Both the position numbers and the translations under genes were made by a program. A stretch of DNA of 64,000 nt from positions 14,287,666-14,351,665 of the forward strand of contig NC_088778.1 in assembly GCF_954871325.1 (NCBI RefSeq). Reading direction: 5' to 3'. This stretch comes from Gordionus sp. m RMFG-2023 (lineage: Eukaryota > Nematomorpha > Gordioida > Chordodea > Parachordodidae). This document shows positions 35,580-48,387 of this stretch, piece after piece. Positions within the stretch are counted from its first letter, which is position 1. Each line of letters begins with the position of its first letter. Under the pieces are notes generated by a model that was given only the letters and a program-made list of their open reading frames with translations, had not been told where the DNA came from and did not search any database.

Positions 35580-37425
35580 ACAAAAGGGACAAAATGTGAC
35601 AAACAATGTGGGGAGAGTTGTAATTGTTGAAAAAAAAGAAGAAATAAATGTAATTTAATACAGAAAATGTCAGTCATTTTCTGACAGGGGAATGAGTTTT
35701 TTCCTGGTGGATAGGGAAAAAACGGGATCATAGATGTTGGGGTTTTAAAAGGATTCCTTTGTTAGCTATTTTTATTGGATTTAGTGGAGAAGATGTCAGC
35801 CGGAGGTTTAGAAGAATGGACCTGTGGGAGTGAAGAAATTGTGAAGCGGGATAAATATGATTTGATTTATAATATTTATATTATTTTTTAATGGATAGAT
35901 AAATATAATTATGATATACTTAATTATGAATAAAGTTGGATTTGTTTTATGGATTTGTTTAGTTGTTAAATATGGATCTAAATAGGGAGGTTTTGAAAGA
36001 AGTAGTAATATAAGAGATTTTTAAGTGAAGAACATTTTATAACAAGATTATGTAATAAACACAACACTCCTCCCCGTTTAAATACTGCTACCACCGCACC
36101 ACCGGATCTGGGCGGATATAAGGCCTAAATAAATTTTATTAAACACACAAAAAGGAAGAACGGTATACACCACACCACTAAATTAGAGCGGATTTAATTC
36201 CTTAAAAAAAATTAAAAATGTAAAAATACGAACGGCCTTCGCCGCACCGGTGGGTTAGGGCAGATTTAAGTCTTCATTAAATTGAAAATGTAGAATACGA
36301 ATGGCCTTCGCCGCACCACTGGGTTAGAGCGCCTAAGTTAGTTTACTTTGGCACACAAAACAGCCTACCAAAAAATATAACGGCTTAGGGCGGATTTAAT
36401 TCCTATTTTAATAATATCAAAAAAAAGACCGGCCATCACAACATCGCTGGGTAGAAACTGATTACTTCCTATCTTAAATTGAATAAATAAAAAAAAAAGA
36501 ACGGCCTTCGTAGCACCGCTGGGTTAGAGCAGATTTTAGTTTAATTTTTAATTTAAAAAAATAAAAAAAGAATGTACGGAATATTAAAAAAAATACGGAG
36601 TTTCTTAGATTACAACACTTCTCTTCGCTTACATTTTGCTACTCTGGGGAGGGGTCAAATAATCTGACTGGTTTATTATGTTGTCGCTCAGGTCCAGGTA
36701 AGCTGCTTGGTAGGATATTGCTGGGTAGGGTGGTTTCAGATGTATCTCTGGTGAATTGTAATATGATGGGGTGGTGTTGTTGTATGCTTGTATAGTTGGG
36801 TAATTGATTTGGTAGTGTCCAAGGTTTCCATAATTGAAACAAGTGGGATTACTATTACCTTAAAAATTTCGATGCAGGGGTGGATAGAAATTTTGATTTG
36901 TTGGTGGTGGGTGTTGTGAATGGGTATACCGTATGGGCACATTATTGTGGCTCTGATAGGTTTTGATAGATGGTTTTGGATTAATGTTTCAGCTATTTCC
37001 AACATTTGGGCTATTTTTAATTTTTCTTTGAAGTTTAAGTTATCGGATGTAATTACTCGGCCACCTATTTCTGATGATTGAATTCCGGCTCCAAATTGCG
37101 ATGAAAGGAAGAGATCCCAGCTGGGGCCTAGATCGCATTGTGTAGCTAACGCAATTAAGGCATCTACATATTCGGTAATCGTTTCACCTTCTTGTTGGAT
37201 ATGATGGCGAAGTTTATTTATTGACAGCCCCTTGTTATTATTATTGTTACCAAGAATCATTTTTATATTTTCCATTGATAGCTCTGTCATGGATCTTAGT
37301 GCAAAGGCCATTTTTAACTTTGTATATAAAATGTGACAAAAAATGTGGGGAAGTTTTGAATGAAGTAGTATTGTAACAGATTTTTAAGTGGAGAACATTT
37401 CATAACAAGATTATGTAATAAATAC
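35580..37425 (-). mobile_element. Small LTR-retrotransposon fossil, gag-bearing
   Basis: Two terminal repeats in the same orientation share a start of TGT-TTTATTACATAATCTTG read on the minus strand. One spans about 37319-37425. The other spans about 35580-36064 and is longer. A purine-rich tract lies directly upstream of the second repeat. A gag-like frame occupies about 36639-37311, and a tandem-repeat block lies between gag and the second repeat. No reverse transcriptase is visible, so the copy is broken and non-autonomous. Family assignment is limited to an LTR retrotransposon, possibly Ty3/Gypsy-like. The differences between its terminal repeats suggest an old copy. Confidence 0.65.
36100..36545. 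repeat. Imperfect tandem units inside the LTR fossil
   Basis: The words GAACGGCCTTCGCCGCACCG and GGGTTAGAGCGGATTTAATT recur with variation about every 80-100 bp from 36110 to 36535. They fill the space between the gag region and the downstream terminal repeat. Confidence 0.7.
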
Positions 37426-39111
37426 AAAAACCCTTAAGCTGAATCCTGGTTCATTTCATTTCTTTTTAAAATTCTAAATAGCTGTCTGAATAAATTATTT
37501 TTATAGACTATTTTAGAGGCCTTCTCAAAGCTAGGGGATATATGGATGAGAGATTTACCTTCCAATTTTGTAAATTCTAGGGTTCATATTTAACAAGTCA
37601 AAAGGATAGTGCTATATATTTTCATTATAAAATATATTTACAATACTTTTATTAGCGGATCTTTTTAGGATGTATTAAATATGTTGATGCAGTTTATGGT
37701 ACAGTTTCGAGAAAGATTTGCACAAAAATTTTAAAAAAAGTTGACAGTGAAGGTAATAAAACACATGTTATATTTTAAAATAAATGGTAAATTTCGAATT
37801 ATATTGTATGGCTTGAAAGATATGTAATATATGCTGATAGAAGTCAGTAAATTTAGGTCTTTTTGTTTGCCCATATTCCTCCATAATCAGTTGATTTAAG
37901 CTACTATAATGTCTATCTTATCCAATATGTTCTTTTGCACTTGATCCTTCCATTTTAATGGGGTCTTCCTCTTCTTCATATTCCAGTGTAAGCATATGAT
38001 TCTATTTCGCTTTATTTTTGCGCTTATTATAAATGAGACCTTAATTACATAGTACAGCCAATTCAACAAAAATCAAAAGGCGATAAAATGGCATCTGACT
38101 TGAAAATTCAGCCGCTGAAGATTGGAATGGTACTTAATATTCGATGAGTGTTTGGAGTCTTCATACTTTCCTTATGGTTACATTGTATGTAGAATATATT
38201 TATGTTAATAGGTTCATAAATCGTTAACATAGCTAGGGGCAGGGAAATTTTCCCCTGACAAATTTGAAAGTTTTGATAAAATTATTTTCTTAGGAAGTAG
38301 GAGAGGTAAGATGTAATCCGCCATTGAAATTTCTGGGGGGCACCCTCTCATTAAAAATGTCAATAACCTATTTACAATTAAATTTATTTATATTTTAGTC
38401 ATTAGTGAGGGTTAAAGGGCTCTGTCCTCACCCTTTTCTCCTTCAAAAATGATTACAATATAATATATTATTATAACCTATAATTTATTTATTAAAATAC
38501 TGACTAATTGAAAATTTTGATTATTTAAAAAATATATAACTTGAATTAAGGCCTGGAAAATATTAAGGTTCTCTTAAAAAATTTTGGAAAGAAAAGCTAC
38601 CAAACCCCTCCCTCCTCCTTTAGCATCTTGGCTACGCTTATATCCATAATTTTTCCAGCGATATAACATTCGATTATAATGTTCCCTTTGATAAAGTTTT
38701 CCAAAGTGTTGACTAATTTTTTCTTTTAATTCAAGACCATTTATATTATGCATTAAATGGTTAATTCTATTTATTGCTTCGACGGGGGGGGGGGGCTTAA
38801 TTTTCATTTGAGATTCAAAACTAAAAACTTACCTTTATAATTAGGTGATTTATATAAAAAATCTTAATGATAATAATTTATTTATTTTAAATATAACAAT
38901 ATAAATGTTACAAGTCAATTAAAAAGCATCTCTTCTAATTAATTAAACTTCCCTAATATATTATGAACATTTTTTCTTTTTAATATTTTTAAAAATTTTT
39001 AAACACCTTGAGGATAGAAAACGAATTAAAAATTAAAAAATATATACAAAGAGAAGTAAAAGATGATGAAAATTTTAAATATCAAAGTAAAGTAATATAA
39101 AACTTTAACTA
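37426..39111. other. No supported gene; possible eroded repeats
   Basis: Minus-strand frame 38574-38807 opens at a poly-G tract and shows no known domain. C-rich words near 38260, 38330 and 38430 (for example GGGCACCCTCTC) look like eroded element ends. No pair could be established. Confidence 0.4.
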
Positions 39112-39337
39112 TAGTGCGCACAAATTGAAAGTTTCAACGCATGTTTCAAGACACAAATAATGCATTTTAAATGCATTCGCTGGATAGCCTTTTTTTGTTT
39201 TAAATTTAGACGTTTCATATTAAAAAAATAAAAATTAACGGTTCAGTTTAATATATATAGCTGCGTTTACGTTTTATTTGCTTGTTTTTATTTGCGTTTT
39301 GAAACACTGCGTTGAAACGTTCAATTTGCGCGCACTA
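39112..39337. mobile_element. MITE with long terminal inverted repeats, 226 bp
   Basis: The left end TAGTGCGCACAAATTGAAAG and the inward-read right end TAGTGCGCGCAAATTGAACG match over about 55 bp, continuing with TTTCAACGCA, TGTTTCAA and CGCAAATA words. The flanks do not give a clean 8-bp duplication, so the superfamily is undecided. Confidence 0.78.
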
Positions 39338-39354
39338 TTAGATTAAATTGTTAT

Positions 39355-39420
39355 TAGAGATCTGCGAATCACAGACCGGCCCGTACTCAGCCCGAGCACG
39401 GCTTAAATTAGTTAAATAAT
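39355..39420. mobile_element. Solitary GGGCC-family hAT end
   Basis: TAGAGATCTGCGAATCACAG followed by CCGGCCCGTACTCAGCCCG matches the end type seen at 23092 and 28291. The opposite end was not found within the next few kilobases. Confidence 0.55.
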
Positions 39421-40934
39421 TTTTAAAAAAATTTTCAAAAATGGTAATATTATAAATTTTGAATATTGGGGAAAAAAACTATTTTTCTCAAAAAGTTAAT
39501 GACATTGAAACTCTCATATAGGCCTTATAAATATGAATAGCTTCTTATGATATTTACCGGTAAAAAAAATTAAAATCTCATTTTGTATTACTGTGAAAAT
39601 TATATATATTGTTTAACAATTATGGCGAAAATCACTCTTTCAAGCTATAAAAAAGAAATGGTAAGTCGTTTTAATTTATTTAACATATAAGTGGTAAAAA
39701 TGTCATTTTACACCTTTTTATAATGGATTAGTTTACATTTTATTTATTCACATTATTTATCAATAGTTTCATCAAACTCTAATTTTATTTATTTAATTCA
39801 AAGATCGCAAAAAAAATATTATTTTTATATTAAATTTAGGCTTACTGGACACACTTTTGCCCGTCTTCGGCGATGCCACATACGACTGTATAATGTATTA
39901 TAAGAATGTTTATCAAAGGGAACATAAAATTTAAAAAATAGGTGCTAAAAACAGGCATAAAATTTGGTAGAGGCGTCATTAGACTTTTATTAGCAAGGGC
40001 TTAATGGGTGCTCAAAATTCAATTCCTTTTAAACCAATTTTTGTTTATTTTTTTGAAATAAATCTCTAAAATTGTGAGGCGGGTGGAACCTCCAATAATA
40101 CCTCCCTAATCATACCACTGTTTGAATATAAATAATCCAAAAATTCCAAGGTCAAAAAGGCGAAATCGTTAAATATGGGAAATCTTTTTGTGTTTGAAAA
40201 ATGTATTCTTTTTTTTAAAGCTAAATTTGGCCATGAATAGCGTGAAGATATCCCCAACCTACCCTTTCTTTCAGCAGAGGATCTTTTGCCATCCATGGCT
40301 GAGCGGGTATTTTCAAGCTACCAAAGCGTTTAAAAAGGCTAGTAGGTTTTTTGATCATAAATACCAAATTGTGTTACCTAAACATATCTTGGTTTGATGG
40401 CTTCCCTAGGCTGGGACTACATCTTATATTATAAATAAAATGTACATAATATTAGCGGTTAATATCGGCCCTGTTTTAACGGTTAATACCAGTTTCGGTT
40501 CTGAATTGGGTTGGATAGCTAGTTTAAACACCTTCTATTTTTAAAATAGCATAAAATAAATCCTCTAAATATATAATAATATATATATAATAAAAAAATA
40601 AATAAAAGAATTTTTAACTTATTAATTATTTGGCTAATTATTGATTGATAAGGTTGTAATTTATCAATAATCTCATTTCCAAAAATTGTTTACATTCGAA
40701 TTTACTTCTTTTAAAACCTTCCGGATATAAATTTAATTTGATTAAAAAAATTTTTTATATAAGGATAATGAATAATCAAAAAAAAAAATTATATGAATCG
40801 AACGTAAAAAAAATAATTGCAAAAAAAATCTGGTTTCACATCGACGCTATATCGAGGTTAAACTAATAAGGGTGTAAAATAAAACATTACCGATTTTTTG
40901 TTGTACTACGTGAAACGAGTGTCATTATTTAATA
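39421..40934. other. AT-rich stretch, no supported gene
   Basis: Open frames at 40066-40296 and 40188-40397 overlap on opposite strands and show no domain. Near 40455-40510, words such as AGCGGTTAATATCGGCCC suggest an eroded element end. Confidence 0.4.
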
Positions 40935-42578
40935 TACAATAAAAAAGGATAAACAAACTAAGATTTTATTTTAAATTTTATATTGAAATTAAATATGGAC
41001 AAACAATTAATTAAGATTAAACGTCATGTTTAAATAATAAAAAGAAATTATGTTTTAAATATATAATTTGTGATAAAAATGAAATTTTTTTAAGATTTTT
41101 AATAAAATTTAATCTAAAATTCTAAATTTTTTTTGTAAAAATTCTTTTCAGTATTTGGAAAATTTCTAGAATTGCTTTTGTATCCATTATTTCGAAAAAA
41201 ATATGATAAAACTATAAACTTTTATAATAATTTCGATAAAATATAATAAATACATAAAAAATATAATTAAAATATATCAAATCATTCCATTTGTTCCTCT
41301 AGTTAACATTAAAATAATTAATACAAATCAATTAGGATAATTACCTACTTAATCAATTGTCCGCGATAACCCAACTACAAATTTGCATGTCATTGTAAAA
41401 GTTAGTAAAATCATAAGGAAATTAATAACTGAATAATATTTCCAACATTTCATCTCTTAAATTAGAAAGGGGATTGATTGCTCGATATTTATCTTTCAAG
41501 ACTCAAAAAAATTTTCGATGGGATTTAGCTGGGGTGAATACAGTAGTAGGTATTCAATCCTACCTTTATAAGCATTGATAAGATGGCTTCTATGGTAATA
41601 TGCATTATTCATTACAATGATTGCATTCGGTGGTAAGATACTAAGAAACTCTGTCATAGAATCACGGTTTAATACCCCATTATAAACTCAATCCATTATT
41701 TTATAATGGATTGACCCTCCAATCCCATTGTACAAAGTATGTTTACATTTTTATTCTTGGAGGATGTGATTTTCAATATTGGACGATTGTATAGCGCTCA
41801 ATAGATTGGTACACCATACAAGTTTATTTCAGTTTCATCTAAGAAATATAAGTTTTCTCTTGGAATATTTAAGATCTTTACACAATAGATTCGACGAATA
41901 TAAATTGCCCCAGGAGTATTTCTTCTCTCAGGCTCCTTGCCAGCTCTTTTTTTAGACTAACCTATATTTTTGATATATTTATTAATGCTCGCTTTCATTT
42001 TTGGACTATCATGGGATAAATTTTCTATTATCTCCTGGATAGTAGCTAATGATGTATCATTCATTTATGGAAGAATCTTTTTTCTTCCTCTTTTTTGAAT
42101 ATTGTATTCTTTTAGAGGATTTACATTTGTTTATGGGAATGTGTCGCGTCTAAATTTATGAACCAATGCCGTAGACATTTCAACGTATTTTGCTATGTCT
42201 TTGAATTTCATTTGTTGTTTTTCAGGCATTGATATTATTTTAGTAACTTTATCCATTTTTTTTTTCCAATATTTGTGTATTCTTTTTAGTCTTTGAATTC
42301 CAGACGAAGAAAGATTGGGAGTTTTTCATTTAAATTGGAAAAATTAGTATTACTATTGGATAATAAAAATTCTATGTTAAACTTTTTTTAATTACATTAG
42401 AAAAATTTAAAAAGATTTATAAATATTTTAACCCATTTTTTTAATTTTAAATTAATTTCCAAAATAATTTCTTTTTATATTTAAACATGACGTTTAATCA
42501 TTAATTGCTTGTCCATATTTAATTTCAATATGTATTAAATTAAAATAAAATCTTACTTTGTTTGCCTCTTTTATGGTA
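40935..42578 (-). mobile_element. Tc1/mariner-like transposon with long TIRs, TA target
   Basis: The left end TACAATAAAAAAGGATAAAC and the inward-read right end TACCATAAAAGAGGCAAACA begin inverted repeats of roughly 100 bp that include GAAATTAAATATGGACAA and TTAAACGTCATGTTTAAAT. A TA dinucleotide flanks both sides (40933-40934 and 42579-42580). The minus strand carries a decayed Tc1/IS630-type transposase. The length of 1644 bp is normal for the superfamily. Confidence 0.88.
41496..42256 (-). pseudogene. Tc1/mariner-like transposase
   Basis: The frame opens MDKVTKIISMPEKQQMKFKD and IAKYVEMSTALVHKFRRD, a helix-turn-helix region, followed by KEYNIQKRGRKKI. The catalytic part has IYFLDETEINLYG (first Asp) and NRPILKITSSKNKNVNILCTMG. 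After a frame change come NAIIVMNNAYYHRSHL and YSPQLNPIENFFES and a stop. The second acidic residue (D-N in the usual VxDNxxxH) reads N-N, so this catalytic position is lost. Several in-frame stops are also present. It is an inactive copy. Confidence 0.85.
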
Positions 42579-43799
42579 TATTTAATAATGATTCAACCGC
42601 TGACTATATTATTATATTATAATTTAGTAATCATTTGGTCTAAAATTTTTGTAATTATTAGTATTATAGTTTCTTGTAAAAAATATATCCTTTCTGCTGA
42701 TCAATATAAAAAAAAACTCAAAAGTGGTTCACTATCATTTAAAAGTGATCAAATTGAGCTTTGCCTATCTAAAACAAAATAATTAAACTAATTTAATTGT
42801 AATTGTATGTATAAAGTTAGATTAGAATAATATAATGGTTATGTATTAATGATTTATTCGTTAGAAATATAATGGTATATGTATAAATATGATTTATTCG
42901 AATTTTGATTTCCTCATGTACGATTATTCTCGGATTAGTAACAATATTTCGTTATTATCAAGAGAATAATCTATAAATAAATTTTTATCGATTCCCCTCC
43001 AAATAGTATGCAAAAATGATAATAATAAGTTAAAAAGGAGCACTAAAAAAAACCTCATTTTTTTTTTGAAAAATATAATTAGTTATTGGATTTTTAATAT
43101 TGATCCGGAAAATTACTTTTCGAACCCCCCCCCCCCCCCCATTTTCATTTTTTAAAATATCATTTTTGTATATAAATAAATATTTAAATAGGGGGGATAC
43201 CCAAAAGTTAATCTAAAATTGGATTTATCAAAAAGTGTTAAGCCTATCGAATACTATAGTTTGTGCTTATTTTTCCCCACTTTTTTTCTCTAAATTTGGA
43301 ACTTATTTTCATCTCTTATAAGCTATAAATATAATTGCTGGGAGCTCATTATAAAAGAATGGATGGCTTCAACCTAATCTTATTCCTTCTACATTCTTTA
43401 ATGTGCAAAATTTTGGTAAACTTGCAACAAATTATATTTATCACTCCAAATGAGGGTTTAAATGAAAGAATAGAGACTTTTATATGATATGAAACAGTTT
43501 TACATATTAAAATTATTAAATTCCATTAAATTTTATAGAATTTACAGGAAAATATACATGGTCGTATATATTATGTAAAAAAAATCCACCATAAGTAATA
43601 AATTGTTGGCCAACCCCGGTCATCCCTATTAGGGGACTGCAATGGGAAAGTTTTCAACCTTCCCATGCCGCCTATTAAAAATTAAACATTAGATGGGCGA
43701 GTGGTTTAAACAATAAATAGGCGAACGGGTGAATGAATTTAAAAACAAATCGTCGAGCGATTTAAAATTTTGTAGAAATGAACGAGCAAGCCTATTGCA
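42579..43799. other. AT-rich spacer with poly-C tract and possible hAT relic
   Basis: A run of about 15 C lies at 43125-43140. From about 43635 to 43800, TAGGGGACTGCAATGGG and GGGCGAGTGG words resemble the ends seen near 54290 and 60430-61435, suggesting an eroded hAT/MITE. The 74-codon frame at 42558-42782 starts inside the transposon end and has no domain. Confidence 0.45.
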
Positions 43800-44231
43800 T
43801 TAAACGAATACAACTGAATAAATATCAATATATAATTAATAAATAATAATTTATTCAAATTTCAACTATAATTGAAATCAATATTTATATTTAATTTTTT
43901 TTAAAATATATAAATATAAAATTTCGATAAAAAAAATAAACATTCTCTTAGATAAAATAAAAATAAAGTCATATGTTTTTAAATTTCAATTTAAAAAAAT
44001 TTCTTTTATTAACTTATCATTCATTAATTTTATAGTTATGTTTTTTTTAAACGTTAAAGGTTTTTAATGAAAATTAACCAAAAAATAAATTAAGAGATTT
44101 TTACAAATAAAAGCACTTAGAAGAAGTCATTGTCACTAGTGATGTTAGAATTCAAAATTGGCTAGGGCTCTTCTACACAATTTCCTGATATCCTATCATA
44201 ACAAACCTTTTAAATTAATAATAGTGATTAT

Positions 44232-45115
44232 ATGTTTGTTTTAAGTTTATTGGATTCTATTCTTGGTATATCTTATTCAATATACTTAATCATGTTTATC
44301 GTTTGCGCAAATTTTAGCTTTATCAATTCAAACTTCCAATTTTTTAACGATTTTAATATTAATATTTCACAAAGGAGATATATTGGGATGATTGATAACC
44401 ATTCCGCTGAAAAATATGTGTTAATAAAACCAAAGTTTACACGTAATTTAAATGATAATCAAAATAATAATCCTAACTCATTCCAATCTCCATTAAGGAA
44501 CATAATTCAGAAATACATCAAACTTTACGGCAACGAATACGATAATATAATTGATTCATCGATTCTGAAAGAAAATCTTAAAGTTACTTCACTTCCAAAT
44601 GGAAGTAATAATTCTTTGGAAAAATATGAGAAAGAATCCATTGAACATGACAACCTTAATAATCCAGAATTTAATTACCCTTTGATCAATTCCAAAACCG
44701 CAAAGGTCCTGGACAGAGAAAATCATCACATCGTTTCAAATGTAGTTCGAACTTCTTACAATCATTGGAAGTGGAACAAAACCAAAAAGAAGGCCAAGTA
44801 TAAAAAATATAAATTTTCACACGAGGGATCCTTTTCTAGTATAACTACTCAAGCTCCTCATAAAAATATCAAGAGAGAAATTAGAACATATGAAACTGTC
44901 TTCAAAATTATTAACTACATTTTCTTATTTATCATCATATTCTCAAATACAATGGTGATAATGGCATATTCGAAGTTTCAAAAACTAAGGAGTATTACCA
45001 ATCGTTTTGTGATTTCTTTAGCGGTAGCCGATTTATGCGTTGGATTGAGCCGATCTTCACAGGAGATACTTGAATTCATCGATCCCACTTCGGAATCCAA
45101 ACCCTATGCTTACAG
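44232..45115 (+). CDS. Class A G-protein-coupled receptor, first coding exon (copy A)
   Basis: This exon encodes the N-terminus, TM1 and TM2 of a rhodopsin-family receptor. A hydrophobic segment at residues 10-27 could be a signal sequence. A long hydrophilic extracellular tail (about 28-220) is rich in Asn, Lys and Ser. TM1 (about 222-247) has the conserved Asn in IIIFSNTMVIMAY (residue 239). TM2 (about 258-280) reads RFVISLAVADLCVGL, with Asp 267 in the LAxAD motif. The frame runs to KPYAYR, where CAG/GTTATT forms a donor at 45115/45116. The LAVAD form resembles amine or adenosine receptors, but the ligand class cannot be read from two helices. No TM3-7 exon was recognised before the second copy at 63313. 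Confidence 0.85.
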
Positions 45116-47828
45116 GTTATTAATATTATTATTTAATAAGTGTGTAGAAGCGAAATTTATCTCACAGTCACAATAGTTAATAAATGATACCTTAAATCAA
45201 AAACTTCAAAATCTTATTAAAATAACAAAAAACTAAAAATCTAAATCGCCGCCCCCAAGTAGGTGACCCTGACCCCCCCCCCCACCTCATATATTCTAGT
45301 GAAGCAATTACATCGTACCCTTTCTCGTGATAGAGGGCTGCAAAGTTTCGCTGACACGATTATTCATTGTATATTGAAATCATTGAGAATAATAACTTAA
45401 ACACTATTCAATTTTATGATAATGTTTAAAACACATTTATTATCTTTCCATGTTTGAGAATGGTTTTTTGACATTTGTCAAAATTTTATTTTCGGATCTA
45501 ATATTAACGTTTTTTCTAGATAAAAAATAAAAATGGTTGAAATTTTTAGAATTTTCTTTTATTATTTTATTCTTAATATTGTTAATTGAATAGCTTAATT
45601 TAAAACTTTATATTTTCTCTATTTTTAATCCCAATGTAAAAAAAATATTCATTTGATTAATTAGTCACATTATGCGTATGCAGTTACATCTGTCTTCGTT
45701 CATTAATTTTTTTAAAGAAAATAATAATTTCTCCATAATTTAAATTTAGGAGTATAATGACCATGGATACACTTGTTAGAGATGCAGTTACTTATAGTAT
45801 TTTTGAGTATCTGTATACTTTTAAATTTATCGATACCATGGGCAGATACAAAATTATTTAACCCCCTATTATATAACTCAGAGATCTGCAGAGGGCTAAA
45901 TTTAAGGCCCAGCTCAGATTTTTTAAAAAAAATTTCCTTTTTAAGTCCGGACCAATCCAGAGTTTAAATAATTCATTTTTCACTCCTGCCAAGGATTTTT
46001 TTAATAAATTTTTGGCCTGGTCTGATATTTTTCATTATCTTATTCAGTGGTGTATTACTGATAATCTTGGAAGGGGGAGGGGGGCTACCATTTTTTGTAT
46101 ATTATCAAAAAAATGAATAAATTCTTTATTTATTATATAAAAACAATTTAACAAATTTAATACCACCGACATCTATATAAATTAAAATATATATAAATAT
46201 GCTCCTTTTTCTTTAGGCTGTATTTTTTAAAAAAAGATTTCATTCGCCCGTGATGATTCATTTTCCATATTTTGACCCATGGATTTGGAATCCATTCTCA
46301 TATCAAAGGTCCAATAATATATAAATATATACGACATATACTCTTAAACTTGTTCGTTTATCTGCCATGATCAAAATCATAAGATGAAAGCCCTTTTTAC
46401 ATTCTGCAGTAGAATAAAGTATCTACGCAGTTAAAAAAATTTTTCATTATATCTTCATCGATATATTGTCGAAGCCCATTATATTCATTAAATTTGAATC
46501 TACTTATTTCTTTAAATCGCACATCTGTTCTTAGGTCAATTTTCTTATTAAATAAAGAATATATCAGAAAGAATTTCCAAAATAAAAAATAATTTTATTC
46601 AAATTTATTGAAATTATTTTACGATCTTTTCAAAGATATCTATTAGACGTGACTGCATGATGCTTTCTAGAGTAATTAAAAATTGGTCTAATTTTAATCA
46701 CTAATTTTGTGGTATATTTTTAAATAAAAGTGGAATTTCTGAATAGAGCGACATCTACAAATTTAACTATATACAGGGTCTATTTGAAAGTGGGAGATAA
46801 GAGCGATTTGCCTTCAATTTTTCTGAAGAAAGGTAGGGTAAAGTAAAAATAAAGACTTTTTGTAAATTAGAATATCTGATAAAAAAAATTAAATTTAATA
46901 AATATATTTTTCTCAGTGATTCACAGATAATATTTAAGTACAATTTGAGGTTATACACGCTCGTACTATTTGAAATGCGGTTGAACAACTTGTTGATTAT
47001 CACTAACTAATAATTATTTGGTATTCCTGGCCTAAATAATCATGAGGCCTGAAAGAGTTCAATTAGAAATGTTTTGAGGTTATAAATATCGCCGCCGAAG
47101 GGCGTGAATTTTTTTAGGAGGATAGAAATAGATTTTGAGGGGGGTTTGCTTCCAATAAATTTAGGTCGTTTCCATGCTACCCAGATAATATTTTATTATT
47201 GTCAATATCATGTTCCTAAAAATTTTTTTTAAATATCAAAGAATCAATAAAAAACAATGGTTAATTGACAAAAGGACACCAAAGAACCTGATAAAAAAAT
47301 ATCCAAATTTATTATTTCTTTCAAAGTATAAATTGATTTATCCTAACAACTTACAACCTACCTGTTGTAATTAACGTTTTACATATTTATATATTTATTA
47401 TTGTAGTTAATGTTTAAATAAATATATATAAATAAACCTGTCTTTGGCCATGTATTTTATTGACTTATTTGAAAATTCCAAATTATTATTGAAACATTTA
47501 AAAGATTTGGTTAAAATTGGATTATATCTTGCCTATAATTGACTAAAACCTATAACAGTCAAACAAAAAATTTGCTAAGCCTTGAGGCAAGTATATTATT
47601 TTCAAGATAGAGCTATCTTTTAAGTTTAAAACCTCGTCGAGGCTAAAATGATAGTTTTCGCTTAAAACTTAATTTTAGAGTAAGCTTAAAACCTGTTAAA
47701 AATGGTTATCCTCGATATTTGATGGTGAACCTTATTCTATGCGTATGTGTAAAAGATTTTTGACTAAATTTTTATACAAAAATAAGGAGAAAAGGGATTC
47801 AAAAAATTAAATAGAAACAAATTTTGCT
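45116..47828. other. No supported exon; one hAT end
   Basis: This would be intron of receptor copy A if that gene is complete. CAGAGATCTGCAGAGGGCT at 45876 is a GGGCC-family hAT end; its partner is not evident. CAGGGTCTATTTG at 46774 could be another element end. Poly-C occurs near 45275. No GPCR exon with a TM3 Cys or DRY-type motif was found. Confidence 0.45.
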
Positions 47829-48387
47829 ATGTACATAAAAATGTTAATGTCACTGGCATATGTACCAATTGAGGATGTAATTCATGGATTCGAGGAATTA
47901 TGTGCCTCTAAATTTTATCATGAAAATAAGGATATTCTCTCCCCCTTGATAGAATACTTTGAAGAGACGTGGATTGGAAAAATGATAACGATGGAGAGGA
48001 AGTCGCCAATATTTAGCATTTCTCTATGGAATTGCTACGAATCGACACTATCTCGTGAACCGAATACAAATAATTCAGTAGAGGACTGGCATAGAAGTTT
48101 TTCGTCTCATATAAGTTCCCATCATCCAACGATCTGGAAATTTATATAGAGTTAGTAATTATATTATATTATAAATTTTAGCATTTTAATTTTTAGCTCT
48201 CAAAGACGAAGATAGCCTGAATTGTTACAAATTGGAACAATATTCTTTAGGACTATTGGCTCCGCTGTCAAAGAAAGAATATCGCGAAAGATCCAAAAGG
48301 ATTTTTCTAATTGTTGAAGATTTTTATTCAAGAACCATGCTGGATTATTTAAGGGCTTTATCCCATAATTTAAATTTAAATGTTTAA
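47829..48387 (+). pseudogene. MULE transposase, C-terminal half
   Basis: Frame 47829-48149 reads MSLAYVPIEDVIHGFEELC, then SPLIEYFEETWIG, then FSISLWNCYE and NTNNSVEDWHRSF. These match the C-terminal part of Mutator-like transposases: LPALAFVP, F..L, YF..TYIG, LWN, and N-N-S-x-E-x-W-H. After a short AT-rich stretch ending TTTTTAG (48197), the protein resumes as LKDEDSLNCYKLEQYSLG, KKEYRERSKR and DYLRALSHNLNLNV and a stop at about 48387. A TAG lies directly before the likely donor. The upstream catalytic part is absent and element ends were not identified. Confidence 0.78.

Noticed and set aside
38574-38807. 77-codon minus-strand frame
   Set aside because: It starts at a poly-G tract and has no recognisable domain or neighbouring exon.
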